In this document: in pieces, positions 1 to 6,659 of the stretch
Layout: every line of letters starts with the position of its first letter
Position numbering within the stretch: the stretch's first letter is position 1
Origin: an uncultured Flavobacteriales bacterium
GTDB lineage: Bacteria > Bacteroidota > Bacteroidia > Flavobacteriales > UBA7430
Length of the DNA stretch: 9,356 nt
NCBI GenBank assembly: GCA_913041775.1
Contig: CAJWJW010000043.1
Span: 1 to 9,356, forward strand
Direction of reading: 5' to 3'
Made by a program: the position numbers and the translations under genes
The notes under the pieces: generated by a model
Seen by the model: the letters and a program-made list of their open reading frames with translations, nothing else
The model's database searches: none
What the model was told of the DNA's origin: nothing

Positions 1-145
1 TAAAGCTAAAAATCTCAGGATTAAAACTCGTGTTGTCGGCAGCACCACCACCCCACATTAAAATAAATCCTGTTACAATAAACGCAATACCAATTATCAT
101 AAATTGGTAATTCTTCTTCGTAAATAAAAATCCGTTATTTTCCAT
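1..145 (-). CDS. DUF3098 family small membrane protein, partial (C-terminus beyond window)
   Basis: Reading leftward from an ATG at 145, 48 codons are visible before the window edge. The protein begins with a short polar stretch containing FLFTKKNY. It continues with a hydrophobic segment at about residues 16-31 (MIIGIAFIVTGFILMW), a GGGA turn and NPEIFSF. This is the pattern I recognise as DUF3098, a two-helix inner-membrane family of Bacteroidota with no established function. The second helix lies outside the window. The start codon sits one base after the ftsX stop (TAATATG), so the two genes are surely co-transcribed and probably translationally coupled. In flavobacteria this gene commonly sits between ftsX and uppP (undecaprenyl-diphosphatase), so a role near cell-envelope synthesis or division is a reasonable guess. 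Confidence 0.85.
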   Translation of the reverse strand, partial: MENNGFLFTKKNYQFMIIGIAFIVTGFILMWGGGAADNTSFNPEIFSF

Positions 146-146
146 A

Positions 147-1025
147 TTAATAGTGTAATTCGTCTGTAGTTAGTTTTAAATATTTGCGAACTGCAAAATA
201 GGTGCAGAGCCAAGGAATAAACAAGCCCATTAATAGGATGCTTGAGTATAATGTTATTTGGGCGTTTGTATTGTGTAGTCTTTGTATTTCTGGCAAGAAA
301 TTTACGCTGTACCTTACTAATAGTTCAATAAATACGATTGATAAAATTGACGCAATAAGACCATGCTGTAAGCTTTTCCAAATAAAGGGTTTTCTAATAA
401 ACGATTTCGTTGCGCCGACTAATTGCATTGTTTTAATTAAAAAACGCTTCGAATAAATTGTTAGTCGAATGGATGAGTTGATTAGTGCAATAGCAATTAA
501 GCTAAAAACGATGCTTAATAGAAAGAGAATGTAGCTTACTTTTTTAAAATTGTCTTTTAAAAGTTTTAAAAGTGATTTGTCGTAAACGACCTTTTGTACA
601 ACGCGTACTGACAGTAATTCTTTTTCTATACTTTCTGCTTCATTTGTTTCTGTGTAGTAGGCTTGAAAGTAAATATCTATTGCATCTGTAAGTGGGTTGA
701 AGCCTAAAAAATCGATAAAGTCTTCCCCTAAATCTTCTTGGAGTTTCTCTGCAGCCTCAATCTTAGAAATAAATTCTGTTTTTTTAACATGATCACTTAA
801 CTCTAGCTGGCGTTGAAACTGTTTTACAGCCACCTGCTTTGCCTCTGGTTTAAGAAGTACGGTAAATGCAATATTCTCTTGTACCTTATTCGCAATAGAC
901 TTTGAGTGGTATAATACTGTACTAAGCAATCCTATTAAAAACAAGACCAAGGTCATGCTTATAATAACGGATAAATATGAAGATTTTAACCTTCTTTTAT
1001 TGAACTTGTCTTGTTTTTGGCTCAT
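147..1025 (-). CDS. ftsX: Cell division protein FtsX (ABC-transporter-type permease)
   Basis: The 292-residue product has the FtsX layout. A short basic cytoplasmic N-terminus (KFNKRRLKSSY) leads into a first membrane helix at about residues 19-39. A periplasmic domain follows at about 41-160, then three further helices near 162-185, 222-238 and 257-280. FtsX pairs with the ATPase FtsE in the inner membrane and, in studied bacteria, activates peptidoglycan hydrolases during division. Length is normal for the family. The neighbour ftsE is not in this window, and in Bacteroidota it is usually unlinked. DUF3098 follows after one base, and a candidate promoter lies about 50 bases upstream. The start at 1025 gives the expected N-terminus. 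Confidence 0.93.
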   Translation of the reverse strand: MSQKQDKFNKRRLKSSYLSVIISMTLVLFLIGLLSTVLYHSKSIANKVQENIAFTVLLKPEAKQVAVKQFQRQLELSDHVKKTEFISKIEAAEKLQEDLGEDFIDFLGFNPLTDAIDIYFQAYYTETNEAESIEKELLSVRVVQKVVYDKSLLKLLKDNFKKVSYILFLLSIVFSLIAIALINSSIRLTIYSKRFLIKTMQLVGATKSFIRKPFIWKSLQHGLIASILSIVFIELLVRYSVNFLPEIQRLHNTNAQITLYSSILLMGLFIPWLCTYFAVRKYLKLTTDELHY

Positions 1026-1073
1026 TGTGGGCTAATTTACAATTTCAACCCGAAAAATAAGATAAATACTACA

Positions 1074-1081
1074 CAAAAATA
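1074..1081 (-). promoter_or_regulatory. Candidate ftsX promoter, -7 element
   Basis: On the minus strand the bases read TATTTTTG, an exact match to the Bacteroidota -7 consensus TAnnTTTG. It lies in the 115-base gap between the DUF3108 gene and ftsX, 48 bases before the ftsX start. I see no convincing TTTG -33 element 19-21 bases further upstream. No clear hairpin terminator for the DUF3108 gene precedes it, so read-through from upstream may also contribute. Confidence 0.45.
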
Positions 1082-1140
1082 CGGGACTCTAGTACGTGTG
1101 CTTTTAGTGACAGCATCAGTTCTTATTTTGAGTTTGTATA

Positions 1141-1881
1141 CTATTTTTGAAGTGTATTTAATTTGTTCTTTAGTCCTTTGTGTTTTACTAAATCCATCTT
1201 AATTGATCCCACCATAACTTTTGCCTCTATTCGTAATGGAATTTTATTTTCATCATCACTTATCCAAACAGTCATTCCGTATTCATCGTTAAAAACACGT
1301 CCAGATTCTAGTTGTGGAATCCATTTTGTGCTTGGTGTAAGTCCAAACTTAGTTTTGATTGTGTCTTTTCCATCGTAAATGAGTTCTGAGTGCATAAATG
1401 AATCATCTAAATACACTTGTAGTGGTATAGTTTCCCCTAAACTTAAGCTGTCCTGATTTTGAGCTCTCAAGTAATAAAACATCGAAAGAATATCTTGTGG
1501 ATTTTTTGGTAGCGCTATTGTGTCTCTTGTGCTTTCTGCTAGGTTTAAATCGTAGTCGAAAAATACATTTTCTTGTTTAGTGTAAGTTCCTTCTTTTACC
1601 AGCCTGTTAAAGTAAATAGGACGCAATATGTTTTTTGCTGTAATACTCTCGTAGGAGTCTCTAACTTTAAAGAAAAAATTAAAGAGACCCGTAGACTTAC
1701 CTTCAGCATAAAACCGATAAGATTCTTTTTCTATACTTACATTTAAGGAGGCTGTTCCTGCTACCAAAGGGCCATAATGAACCTTGTATTCCAGTTGTTC
1801 TCCATCCTCAAATGGGTAATTCTCTTGCGCTATTAAAGTATAGGTTAAGAATAAATTAATAAAAAGAAGAATCTTTATCAT
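1141..1881 (-). CDS. DUF3108 domain-containing exported protein
   Basis: The 246-residue protein starts with a signal peptide (MIKILLFINLFLTYTLIAQ, cleavage after Ala-Gln). The rest matches the DUF3108 pattern: an opening PFEDGEQLEYKVHYG, a GLFNFFFKVRDSYES segment, a central region around PQDILSMFYYLR, and a C-terminal part with WISDDENKIPLRIEAKVMVGSIK. It is expected in the periplasm, and its biochemical function is not established. The ATG shares its A with the final TAA of the upstream barrel reading frame at 1881-1883 (TAATG). This implies translational coupling to the ancestral, unbroken barrel gene and a common transcript. The protein looks complete and undamaged. Confidence 0.87.
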   Translation of the reverse strand: MIKILLFINLFLTYTLIAQENYPFEDGEQLEYKVHYGPLVAGTASLNVSIEKESYRFYAEGKSTGLFNFFFKVRDSYESITAKNILRPIYFNRLVKEGTYTKQENVFFDYDLNLAESTRDTIALPKNPQDILSMFYYLRAQNQDSLSLGETIPLQVYLDDSFMHSELIYDGKDTIKTKFGLTPSTKWIPQLESGRVFNDEYGMTVWISDDENKIPLRIEAKVMVGSIKMDLVKHKGLKNKLNTLQK

Positions 1882-1952
1882 TAGTTAAATCGGGTGTTTA
1901 CAACATTGTTATATAATGAACCAAAAGTATAGCTTAAACCAATTGATGCCAT
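1881..1952 (-). pseudogene. Detached C-terminal tail of the barrel gene (beyond an in-frame stop)
   Basis: Directly after the TAA at 1953-1955 the same frame continues with ATG and 23 codons to a TAA at 1881-1883. The peptide includes SIGLSYTFGSLYNNVVNTRF, which looks like the final beta-strand and C-terminal tail of this barrel family. As I recall, the family normally ends in a very similar 'TFGS.NN.VNxRF' sequence. The junction reads AGC-TAA-ATG. Replacing TAA with a tyrosine codon (TAT or TAC) would rejoin the two parts without a gap. The stop of this tail overlaps the DUF3108 start by one base, as expected of the original gene end. Because TAA is followed immediately by ATG, ribosomes might reinitiate here and keep the coupling to DUF3108. 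Confidence 0.7.
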
Positions 1953-3104
1953 TTAGCTATAGTTAGAAGCAAGTTCTTTCTGTCTTAATAATATGTCTTC
2001 GTAATTTACTCCCACACCTGGTAACTCTATCTGACTTCTATCAATATTAAAATTAAACCAGGTATTAAGATTTAAACCTTTAACAATCCTAATGTCTAAA
2101 TCGATGTCAAAATTTACATCGAATTTATTACCTTTTAAGAATAAGTCTTTTGTGTTTATCCCTAGATCTATACTTCCCCATTTTTGGATGCTTTCGTAGT
2201 TGATGCTAAGTTCTTGGTAAAAATAATTTTCTGCACTTTTAAAGAAAATGGTGGTATCTATATAGTTGTTGTACTGCGAACCAATATCGTATAAAAACCG
2301 TAATTGATGTTCATTTGCTTCTGCATAAGGGAATACATTATATTCTATAGCTGGTAGCAGGTTTATGCTATGGTTTAGGTTCGAAAAGGTGCCATGGTTG
2401 TAGTTTGTACGAGCTCCTGCAGAAATGTGTTGGTTTATACTTTTTACGACTAGTAAATTTACATAACTCGCATCTCTAGTATTAGGAAACGTTTCGCCGT
2501 CATAAGTAAACACACTCTTATTATGGTTCAAGCCTAATGAACTTTCAATTTTTATTGCATCTGTAATCCTGTTAACTGTTAATCGCATACTCAAATTTTC
2601 ATTTTTATAAGTCTCTTCAACATTTAGCCGTGCGTTTGCCCGGATTTTATAAACCCAAAAGCTCCATGGATCTATGTTTTGGTTTACCGGTTTAATTCCC
2701 TTTGGCTTATATTGAATAGTAATATTCTCGGCCAGTGTGCTGTGCTTTATATAAGTAAGCAAGCCTGTATTTAAAATGTCTACCTGAGCTATACGCTTTT
2801 CATCCTCGCTTGCATCTTGTTTCATATTCAATATTAAAGAATCGTTTACAGATGAAAATTCTTTTTGTCCAATAAATCTAAATGAATATCGAGCTCCTCC
2901 TGCACCTGTTTCGTTCTGGGAAACTATAATGTGTGCTTTGGCTTCTTTGGGCTCTCTAATTAAATTAATGTATGGAATTTCTGTTTGAATATAATCATGA
3001 TCACATCCTCTGTTGCAGTCCAAAAAGACTGAAAGCTTACTGTTAGTTTGCGCTTGAGCTAATGCTGATAAAATGAGTAGGATACTTAATAGTAAATTAT
3101 TCAT
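1953..3104 (-). CDS. Outer-membrane beta-barrel-like protein, ended early by a stop codon
   Basis: I place the start at the ATG at 3104, not at the upstream in-frame codon at 3155. It opens a clean signal peptide (MNNLLLSILLILSALAQAQ), and the 3155 start would lie in the U-tract of a terminator. The 383-residue product has an N-terminal periplasmic-looking domain at about 22-125 (VFLDCNRGCDHDYIQTEI, then TGAGGARYSFRFIG). The remaining part alternates polar and hydrophobic residues as in barrel strands (DPWSFWVYKIRANARLN, AIEYNVFPYAEANEHQLRFLYDIG). It resembles an uncharacterised outer-membrane family I know from Bacteroidota and Gemmatimonadota. The frame ends at LASNYS, one strand short of the expected C-terminus, and the missing strand follows in frame. 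Loss of the last strand would normally impair recognition by the BAM machinery. Confidence 0.72.
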   Translation of the reverse strand: MNNLLLSILLILSALAQAQTNSKLSVFLDCNRGCDHDYIQTEIPYINLIREPKEAKAHIIVSQNETGAGGARYSFRFIGQKEFSSVNDSLILNMKQDASEDEKRIAQVDILNTGLLTYIKHSTLAENITIQYKPKGIKPVNQNIDPWSFWVYKIRANARLNVEETYKNENLSMRLTVNRITDAIKIESSLGLNHNKSVFTYDGETFPNTRDASYVNLLVVKSINQHISAGARTNYNHGTFSNLNHSINLLPAIEYNVFPYAEANEHQLRFLYDIGSQYNNYIDTTIFFKSAENYFYQELSINYESIQKWGSIDLGINTKDLFLKGNKFDVNFDIDLDIRIVKGLNLNTWFNFNIDRSQIELPGVGVNYEDILLRQKELASNYS

Positions 3105-3153
3105 AAAGATTAATTTAATTATTAACGAAGAGATCTCTCGAATAGTATTAAGC

Positions 3154-3184
3154 AAAAAAAAGCTCCGAACATTATCCGAAGCTT
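3154..3184 (-). terminator. Rho-independent terminator, minus strand
   Basis: On the minus strand AAGCTTCGGA and TTCGGAGCTT form a ten-base-pair stem (two G-U pairs) around a five-base loop. A run of eight T follows (3161-3154). It ends the transcript of the OB-fold gene about 84 bases past that gene's stop. It also separates that gene from the barrel gene starting at 3104. Confidence 0.8.
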
Positions 3185-3267
3185 GTAAGATTCACCCCCC
3201 CAGATGAGATCTTTATTCTTACTTAGTGAGTTTTCAAACGCTGTGCCATAAATAAGTCATTACTGAT

Positions 3268-3657
3268 TTATCTTTTTGTAAAACTTACATTATCCATTTT
3301 GACTTCCATAAATAGATCGTCAAAACCGATACATCGACCTTTTAATAGCAGTGTATCGCCTAGGTTTAAATTCGTAGAAGATAGATTACTGTCTAACATA
3401 CAAAAAATGTTAGGTTGTATAATAATGAACTCCTTGGCTAGTTTACTAATGGTTCCTTGGAATTCTATAACTGTATTTATAAATTTTTTATTTGCTAATT
3501 CCGAATTACTATTGAACTGAAGCGATAGTTCTGTACTAGAAATATTGAATGATGCATTTTCTTTCAGAATATTTCTGTGATCCTGATATAGATAATTATA
3601 AGTTAAAAATGTAATAACAAATAGCAAAGCCGCAGCAATAAGTCCTTTTTTTTTCAT
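3268..3657 (-). CDS. Membrane-anchored tRNA_anti-like (OB-fold) protein
   Basis: The 129-residue protein has a Lys-rich start and one hydrophobic helix at about residues 5-22, then YNYLYQDHRNI, and a domain at about 50-128. The domain contains TVIEFQGTISKL, a central FCMLDSN and a closing GDTLLLKGRCIGFDDLFMEVKMDN. This is the tRNA_anti-like OB-fold family (PF12869 type) common in flavobacteria. Despite the name no RNA binding is shown for such exported forms, and the anchor suggests a periplasm-facing domain. It is divergent from the haem lipoprotein/YceI/DUF5777 operon. I recall the same families being close together in related genomes, so a shared role is plausible but not demonstrated. The ATG at 3657 lies 24 bases after a good -7 motif. 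Confidence 0.8.
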   Translation of the reverse strand: MKKKGLIAAALLFVITFLTYNYLYQDHRNILKENASFNISSTELSLQFNSNSELANKKFINTVIEFQGTISKLAKEFIIIQPNIFCMLDSNLSSTNLNLGDTLLLKGRCIGFDDLFMEVKMDNVSFTKR

Positions 3658-3681
3658 AGTCGTATCTCATTTAATTCAAAA

Positions 3682-3689
3682 CAAAATTA
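3682..3689 (-). promoter_or_regulatory. Promoter -7 element for the OB-fold gene
   Basis: The minus strand reads TAATTTTG, an exact match to TAnnTTTG, 24 bases before the ATG at 3657. The expected -33 region upstream lacks a TTTG and is instead occupied by the inverted repeat at 3693-3719. That arrangement suggests control by a DNA-binding protein. Confidence 0.55.
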
Positions 3690-3692
3690 AGA

Positions 3693-3719
3693 AAATCTAC
3701 TGTTAAATGTAGTAGATTT
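3693..3719. repeat. 9+9 bp inverted repeat, candidate operator
   Basis: AAATCTACT (3693-3701) and AGTAGATTT (3711-3719) are perfect reverse complements separated by nine bases. The repeat covers the spacer and -33 zone of the leftward promoter and lies about 98 bases before the rightward operon start. A third half-site, AGTAGATTCG, lies at 3744-3753 in the same orientation as the right arm (AGTAGATTTCG). The arms also resemble degenerate -7 elements on the plus strand (TAGATTTC, TAGATTCG), so an alternative reading is tandem rightward promoters. Confidence 0.5.
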
Positions 3720-3816
3720 CGTTCACTTATCATTTATAAAATCAGTAGATTCGCTTAGGTGTTTATTTGTTGGAATAAATATTGATTAATACAGACGAAT
3801 CGAATTGTTTAAGATT

Positions 3817-4179
3817 ATGAAGAAGTTGTTTTTTCTAGTGAGTATTTTAGCTTTAGTTATTTCGTGTTCTTACGATAACGAAGAGGTCTTGTATGGTCTC
3901 TGTGACACTGAAGTAATTTCATATGCTGATGTAATTGAGCCGATAATACAAACCAATTGTAATTCTGGATGTCACTTTGGAGACACCCCTTCTGGAGCCT
4001 TATCTTTGGATTCGTATGAAGCCGTAAAATCTAACGCAGAGAATCCTGGCTATGACGGTTTAATAAACAGGATTGAACGTACAACTGGGAGTGGACTAAT
4101 GCCCCCATCAGGGCGATTAACGCAGTGCCAAATAGATCAAATTATTGCCTGGGTAGATCAAGGTGCTTTAAATAACTAA
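3817..4179 (+). CDS. Cytochrome-c-like lipoprotein with CX3CH motif
   Basis: The start at 3817 (MKKLFFLVSILALVISC) gives a lipoprotein signal with the lipobox cysteine at residue 17. The upstream TTG at 3805 would only add four residues. The 120-residue product contains YADVIEPIIQTNCNSGCHFG at about 36-55, the place where related single-haem proteins carry CXXCH. Here Cys48 and Cys52 are three residues apart and followed by His53 (CX3CH). A later LMPPSG (Met95) could give the distal haem ligand, as in small class I cytochromes. Cys29 and Cys104 might form a disulfide. The C-terminus QIDQIIAWVDQGA is the usual final helix of such domains. It is the first gene of a tight operon (two bases to the next gene). 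Haem attachment is likely but unproven because of the atypical spacing. Confidence 0.8.
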   Translation: MKKLFFLVSILALVISCSYDNEEVLYGLCDTEVISYADVIEPIIQTNCNSGCHFGDTPSGALSLDSYEAVKSNAENPGYDGLINRIERTTGSGLMPPSGRLTQCQIDQIIAWVDQGALNN

Positions 4180-4181
4180 GT

Positions 4182-4718
4182 ATGAGAGCTTTATTTTTTG
4201 TTTTGAGTTTATTATCTGTGAGCCCTCTACTTGCTCAAAAATATATGAGTAGAACTGCAGAGGTTTATTTTTTTTCTGATAAGGATGCCGTAGAACTGGT
4301 TGAAGCCGTAAATAACCAGGTAGGTGCTGTAGTAGATTTAGAAAATGGAAACATAGCTTTTCAAATTCAAATGCGTGCTTTTCATTTTGATATTGCCTTA
4401 ATGGAAGAGCATTTTAATGAGAATTATATCGAGTCTGAACTTTACCCAAAAGCAACTTTTAGAGGCTCTTTTGTCGCTTTACCAAAAGACTTGAGTACAC
4501 CAAAAACTTTAACGGTTTTTGGGACTATGGAGTTTCATGGAGTTAAGAAGGAAATGGAATTACCAGTACTCGTTTCTTTAAATGAATCTGTTTTACAAGG
4601 CGATGCAAAATTCGACCTATTATGTTCAGACTTCAATATTGATATCCCTAAAATTGTAGCAGATAAACTTGCCAACACTATTCAAGTAACAGTCTCGGCA
4701 AGTTTAACAAAATTATAA
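4182..4718 (+). CDS. YceI family periplasmic protein
   Basis: The 178-residue protein has a signal peptide (MRALFFVLSLLSVSPLLAQ) and a full YceI domain. Visible signatures are AEVYFFSDKD, AVNNQVGAVVDLENG, FHFDIALMEEHFNENYIES, YPKATFRGSF, FGTMEFHGVKKEMELP and DFNIDIPKIVADK. YceI proteins are extended lipocalin-like barrels, and several bind polyprenyl or quinone-like lipids in the periplasm. Its position two bases after a haem-c-like lipoprotein and four bases before a DUF5777 barrel implies co-translation. The family knowledge suggests a lipid-soluble ligand handled together with a redox partner, but no substrate can be read from the sequence. Length and motifs look intact. Confidence 0.92.
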   Translation: MRALFFVLSLLSVSPLLAQKYMSRTAEVYFFSDKDAVELVEAVNNQVGAVVDLENGNIAFQIQMRAFHFDIALMEEHFNENYIESELYPKATFRGSFVALPKDLSTPKTLTVFGTMEFHGVKKEMELPVLVSLNESVLQGDAKFDLLCSDFNIDIPKIVADKLANTIQVTVSASLTKL

Positions 4719-4722
4719 GAAG

Positions 4723-5577
4723 ATGAAATATTTAGTAATTTTTGCTTTTTTATGCAGTAGTTCAGTTTTAGCACAAGACGATCTTTTTTCCCTTTTAGGT
4801 GAGGATAATAGCAACCAAGAAGTACGTGCTACTTTTAAAGGAACTCGTGTTATTAATGGGCAATCTATAGAGTTGCCTTCCTATGGAGATTTACAGTTTG
4901 TAATAGAACACCGGTTTGGTACTATTAATAGTGGTGCTTATGAATTGTGGGGAATAGATCAATCGCAAATGCGTATGTCTTTCGATTATGGCTTATCTAA
5001 AAATATTGCAATTGGAATTGCCCGTAATTCATTTCAAAAAACTTACGAAGCATCCTTAAAAGCTAAATTGCTTAAACAAAAACTTGAAAATTGGAGTCCA
5101 ATTTCTATCACTTCTTATCATGCTGTTTTTGTGAATACTTTGAATTGGACCAATACTAACAGAGCTAATTTATTTAGTTCCCGTTTGTCTTATGCACATC
5201 AAGTAATGATTGCTAGAAAGTTTAATCAGTCCTTTAGTTTACAATTAACACCTACTTATATACATCGAAATATAGTAGAGTTTGCCTCCATAAATAACGA
5301 CTATCTAGCTTTAGGTGTTGGAGGTCGTTATAAATTAACAAAACGTATTTCTGTAAACGCAGAGTATTTTCATCAATTAGAAAGACCACATGAAAATTTC
5401 ACGAACTCTCTTTCTATAGGAGTCGATATAGAAACTGGTGGGCATGTATTTCAATTGCATATTACAAACTCTCGAGGGATGTTCGAAAGAGCTTTTATAG
5501 GCGAAACTACTGGAACGTGGTCTGAAGGAGATTTGTATTTTGGCTTTAACATTTCTAGAGTATTTGGTTTAAAATAA
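4723..5577 (+). CDS. DUF5777 family outer-membrane beta-barrel protein
   Basis: The 284-residue protein has a signal peptide (MKYLVIFAFLCSSSVLAQ) and then a short acidic linker. The conserved DUF5777 pattern follows: ATFKGTRVINGQSIELP, LQFVIEHRFG, AYELWGIDQSQMRMSFDYGL, SLQLTPTYIHRN, LALGVGGRYKLTKRISVNAEYF and a C-terminal GHVFQLHITNSRGM...GFNISRVF. The alternating strands and aromatic-rich end fit an outer-membrane barrel. Function is unknown. It is the last gene of the three-gene operon, and a strong terminator follows 50 bases later. A tight AGAAG before the ATG may serve as a weak ribosome binding site. I recall YceI and DUF5777 genes as frequent neighbours in Bacteroidota, which supports a common task in the envelope. 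Confidence 0.9.
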   Translation: MKYLVIFAFLCSSSVLAQDDLFSLLGEDNSNQEVRATFKGTRVINGQSIELPSYGDLQFVIEHRFGTINSGAYELWGIDQSQMRMSFDYGLSKNIAIGIARNSFQKTYEASLKAKLLKQKLENWSPISITSYHAVFVNTLNWTNTNRANLFSSRLSYAHQVMIARKFNQSFSLQLTPTYIHRNIVEFASINNDYLALGVGGRYKLTKRISVNAEYFHQLERPHENFTNSLSIGVDIETGGHVFQLHITNSRGMFERAFIGETTGTWSEGDLYFGFNISRVFGLK

Positions 5578-5625
5578 CTTTAAGACTCTTAGTCTTGCTA
5601 ATGGTCTAATTTTGAATTACTTTAG

Positions 5626-5656
5626 AGTGAGTTTCATAGAAGCTCACTATTTTTTT
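5626..5656 (+). terminator. Rho-independent terminator after the DUF5777 gene
   Basis: AGTGAGTTTC (5626-5635) pairs with GAAGCTCACT (5639-5648) in a ten-base-pair stem with one G-T pair and a three-base loop. A T-run follows at 5650-5656. It ends the rightward operon. Confidence 0.85.
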
Positions 5657-5711
5657 GTTTTATTCTTATGAAGAAAAAACAAGCACCTAATAGAATATTA
5701 AATCTAATAGT

Positions 5712-6578
5712 ATGAAAATCTTAATTATTGTATTGCTCGTATCTCCATTTTTAATTTTTTCAAGCCTGCTTTCCGCTCAAATAATTTGGAGCGAAGATTT
5801 TGAATCCTATGCTATAGGCACAGGATATGTAGGTTGCAGCACTCCAATATCTACTGTTCATTCTGTAGATTACCCAGACCTTGTTTCCAAGTGGGATATA
5901 GATACTGCCGTTGCCTCACTCACATCAAACACCGACTGGCTCTCAGTTCAGTTTGATGCGCTCGGAAATAAGGTTTTTGAATTTAGAGATACCGATGGTG
6001 AGTTTGTTTGGTCTTCAGAGCTTATTGATTTAAGTTCTTATTTTGATGTTGTTCTTTCTGTTTCTGTTAACGAAGTGTCTACCTTAGAATCTACCGATTA
6101 TATAAATGTGTATTATATCCTCCACGGTGGCGATGAAGTCCTTTTTGAAACTAATGGTGCTAATTCGAATGATTTCACCAATTTGAAAGCGATGTACGAT
6201 AGCATAAGTGGGACTTCCTTGCAGCTGGTAATACGTGGTAAAAATAACGCAAATTCAGAACTCATTAGATTCGATGATATTATAGTAGCAGAAAAAAGTC
6301 TACTTGTTACTGAGGTAGCATCACGATCTGGTGCTGTTAGTGCTGCTTATATAGAGTTAATGAATTGCGCTAATCATACCATAGATTTCGATTCAGACAC
6401 CTACTATTTATCGATTCAGTCGAACTGTGTTTCTTGGACCGATATAAAGCTCGAGGGTAGCCTTTGTGCAGTCTGTGTTACTTTGTATGCTCAGTCTAGT
6501 GATGCATTTAATACGGCTTATAATTTTGGTCCACCAAATTTTGATGCCTTTGAACTGTGTTATCACTCGACAAATTAA
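5712..6578 (+). pseudogene. Secreted protein with lamin-tail-like domain, truncated (decayed T9SS cargo gene)
   Basis: The 288-residue frame starts with a signal peptide (cleavage about residue 23, LLSAQ). Residues about 25-194 open with IIWSEDFESYAIGTG and end with LIRFDDIIVAE, the pattern of a jelly-roll (concanavalin-A-like) adhesive domain. Residues about 198-285 (LLVTEVASRSG, AAYIELMNCANHTIDF, then SSDAFNTAYNFGPPNFDAFELCY) look like a lamin tail domain. It stops at the point where such domains normally run on for several strands. No sorting signal is encoded in this frame, but one lies just downstream in the +1 frame. I infer that an internal deletion removed the rest of the domain and most of the sorting domain. 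A short secreted product may still be made, but it would lack outer-membrane export by T9SS. The gene stands alone, after a terminator. Confidence 0.7.
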
Positions 6579-6659
6579 TTTACCTGTTTTACTCCTTGGA
6601 ATCTATTTTGTAAAAATCTATTCATTCGGACAATCAACAGTAAAAAAATACAATTATAA
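6574..6659 (+). pseudogene. Remnant of a T9SS C-terminal sorting domain, out of frame
   Basis: In the +1 frame relative to the preceding gene the bases encode INLPVLLLGIYFVKIYSFGQ and then STVKK. The segment GIYFVKI...GQSTVKK is the hallmark end of type A T9SS sorting domains. Their normal end is a few residues after the two lysines. Here the frame runs on past KK, but stepping back one base in the A7 run (6642-6648) gives KKIQL and a TAA at 6657-6659, a typical domain end. So one A appears to be missing from the run. The N-terminal half of the sorting domain, including its 'YPNP'-type motif, is absent. No in-frame start joins it to the secreted gene. From 6660 to 6837 I recognise nothing further. 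Confidence 0.7.

Noticed and set aside
1086..1135. Possible terminator after the DUF3108 gene
   Set aside because: Only a four-base stem (TGCT/AGCA) without a T-run can be drawn; not enough to call.
1011..1202. Plus-strand frame over the ftsX promoter region, and other plus-strand frames at 202-456, 1163-1378 and 3299-3520
   Set aside because: They lie opposite or across well-supported genes and show no protein-family pattern; they are shadows.
3129..3138. AGAGATCTCT palindrome upstream of the barrel gene
   Set aside because: Only ten bases, flanks do not extend the symmetry, and no promoter motif is near enough to call it an operator.
3105..3155. Longer N-terminus for the barrel protein from an in-frame codon at 3155
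   Set aside because: It would start in the T-run of a terminator and place 17 extra residues before a perfect signal peptide that begins at 3104.
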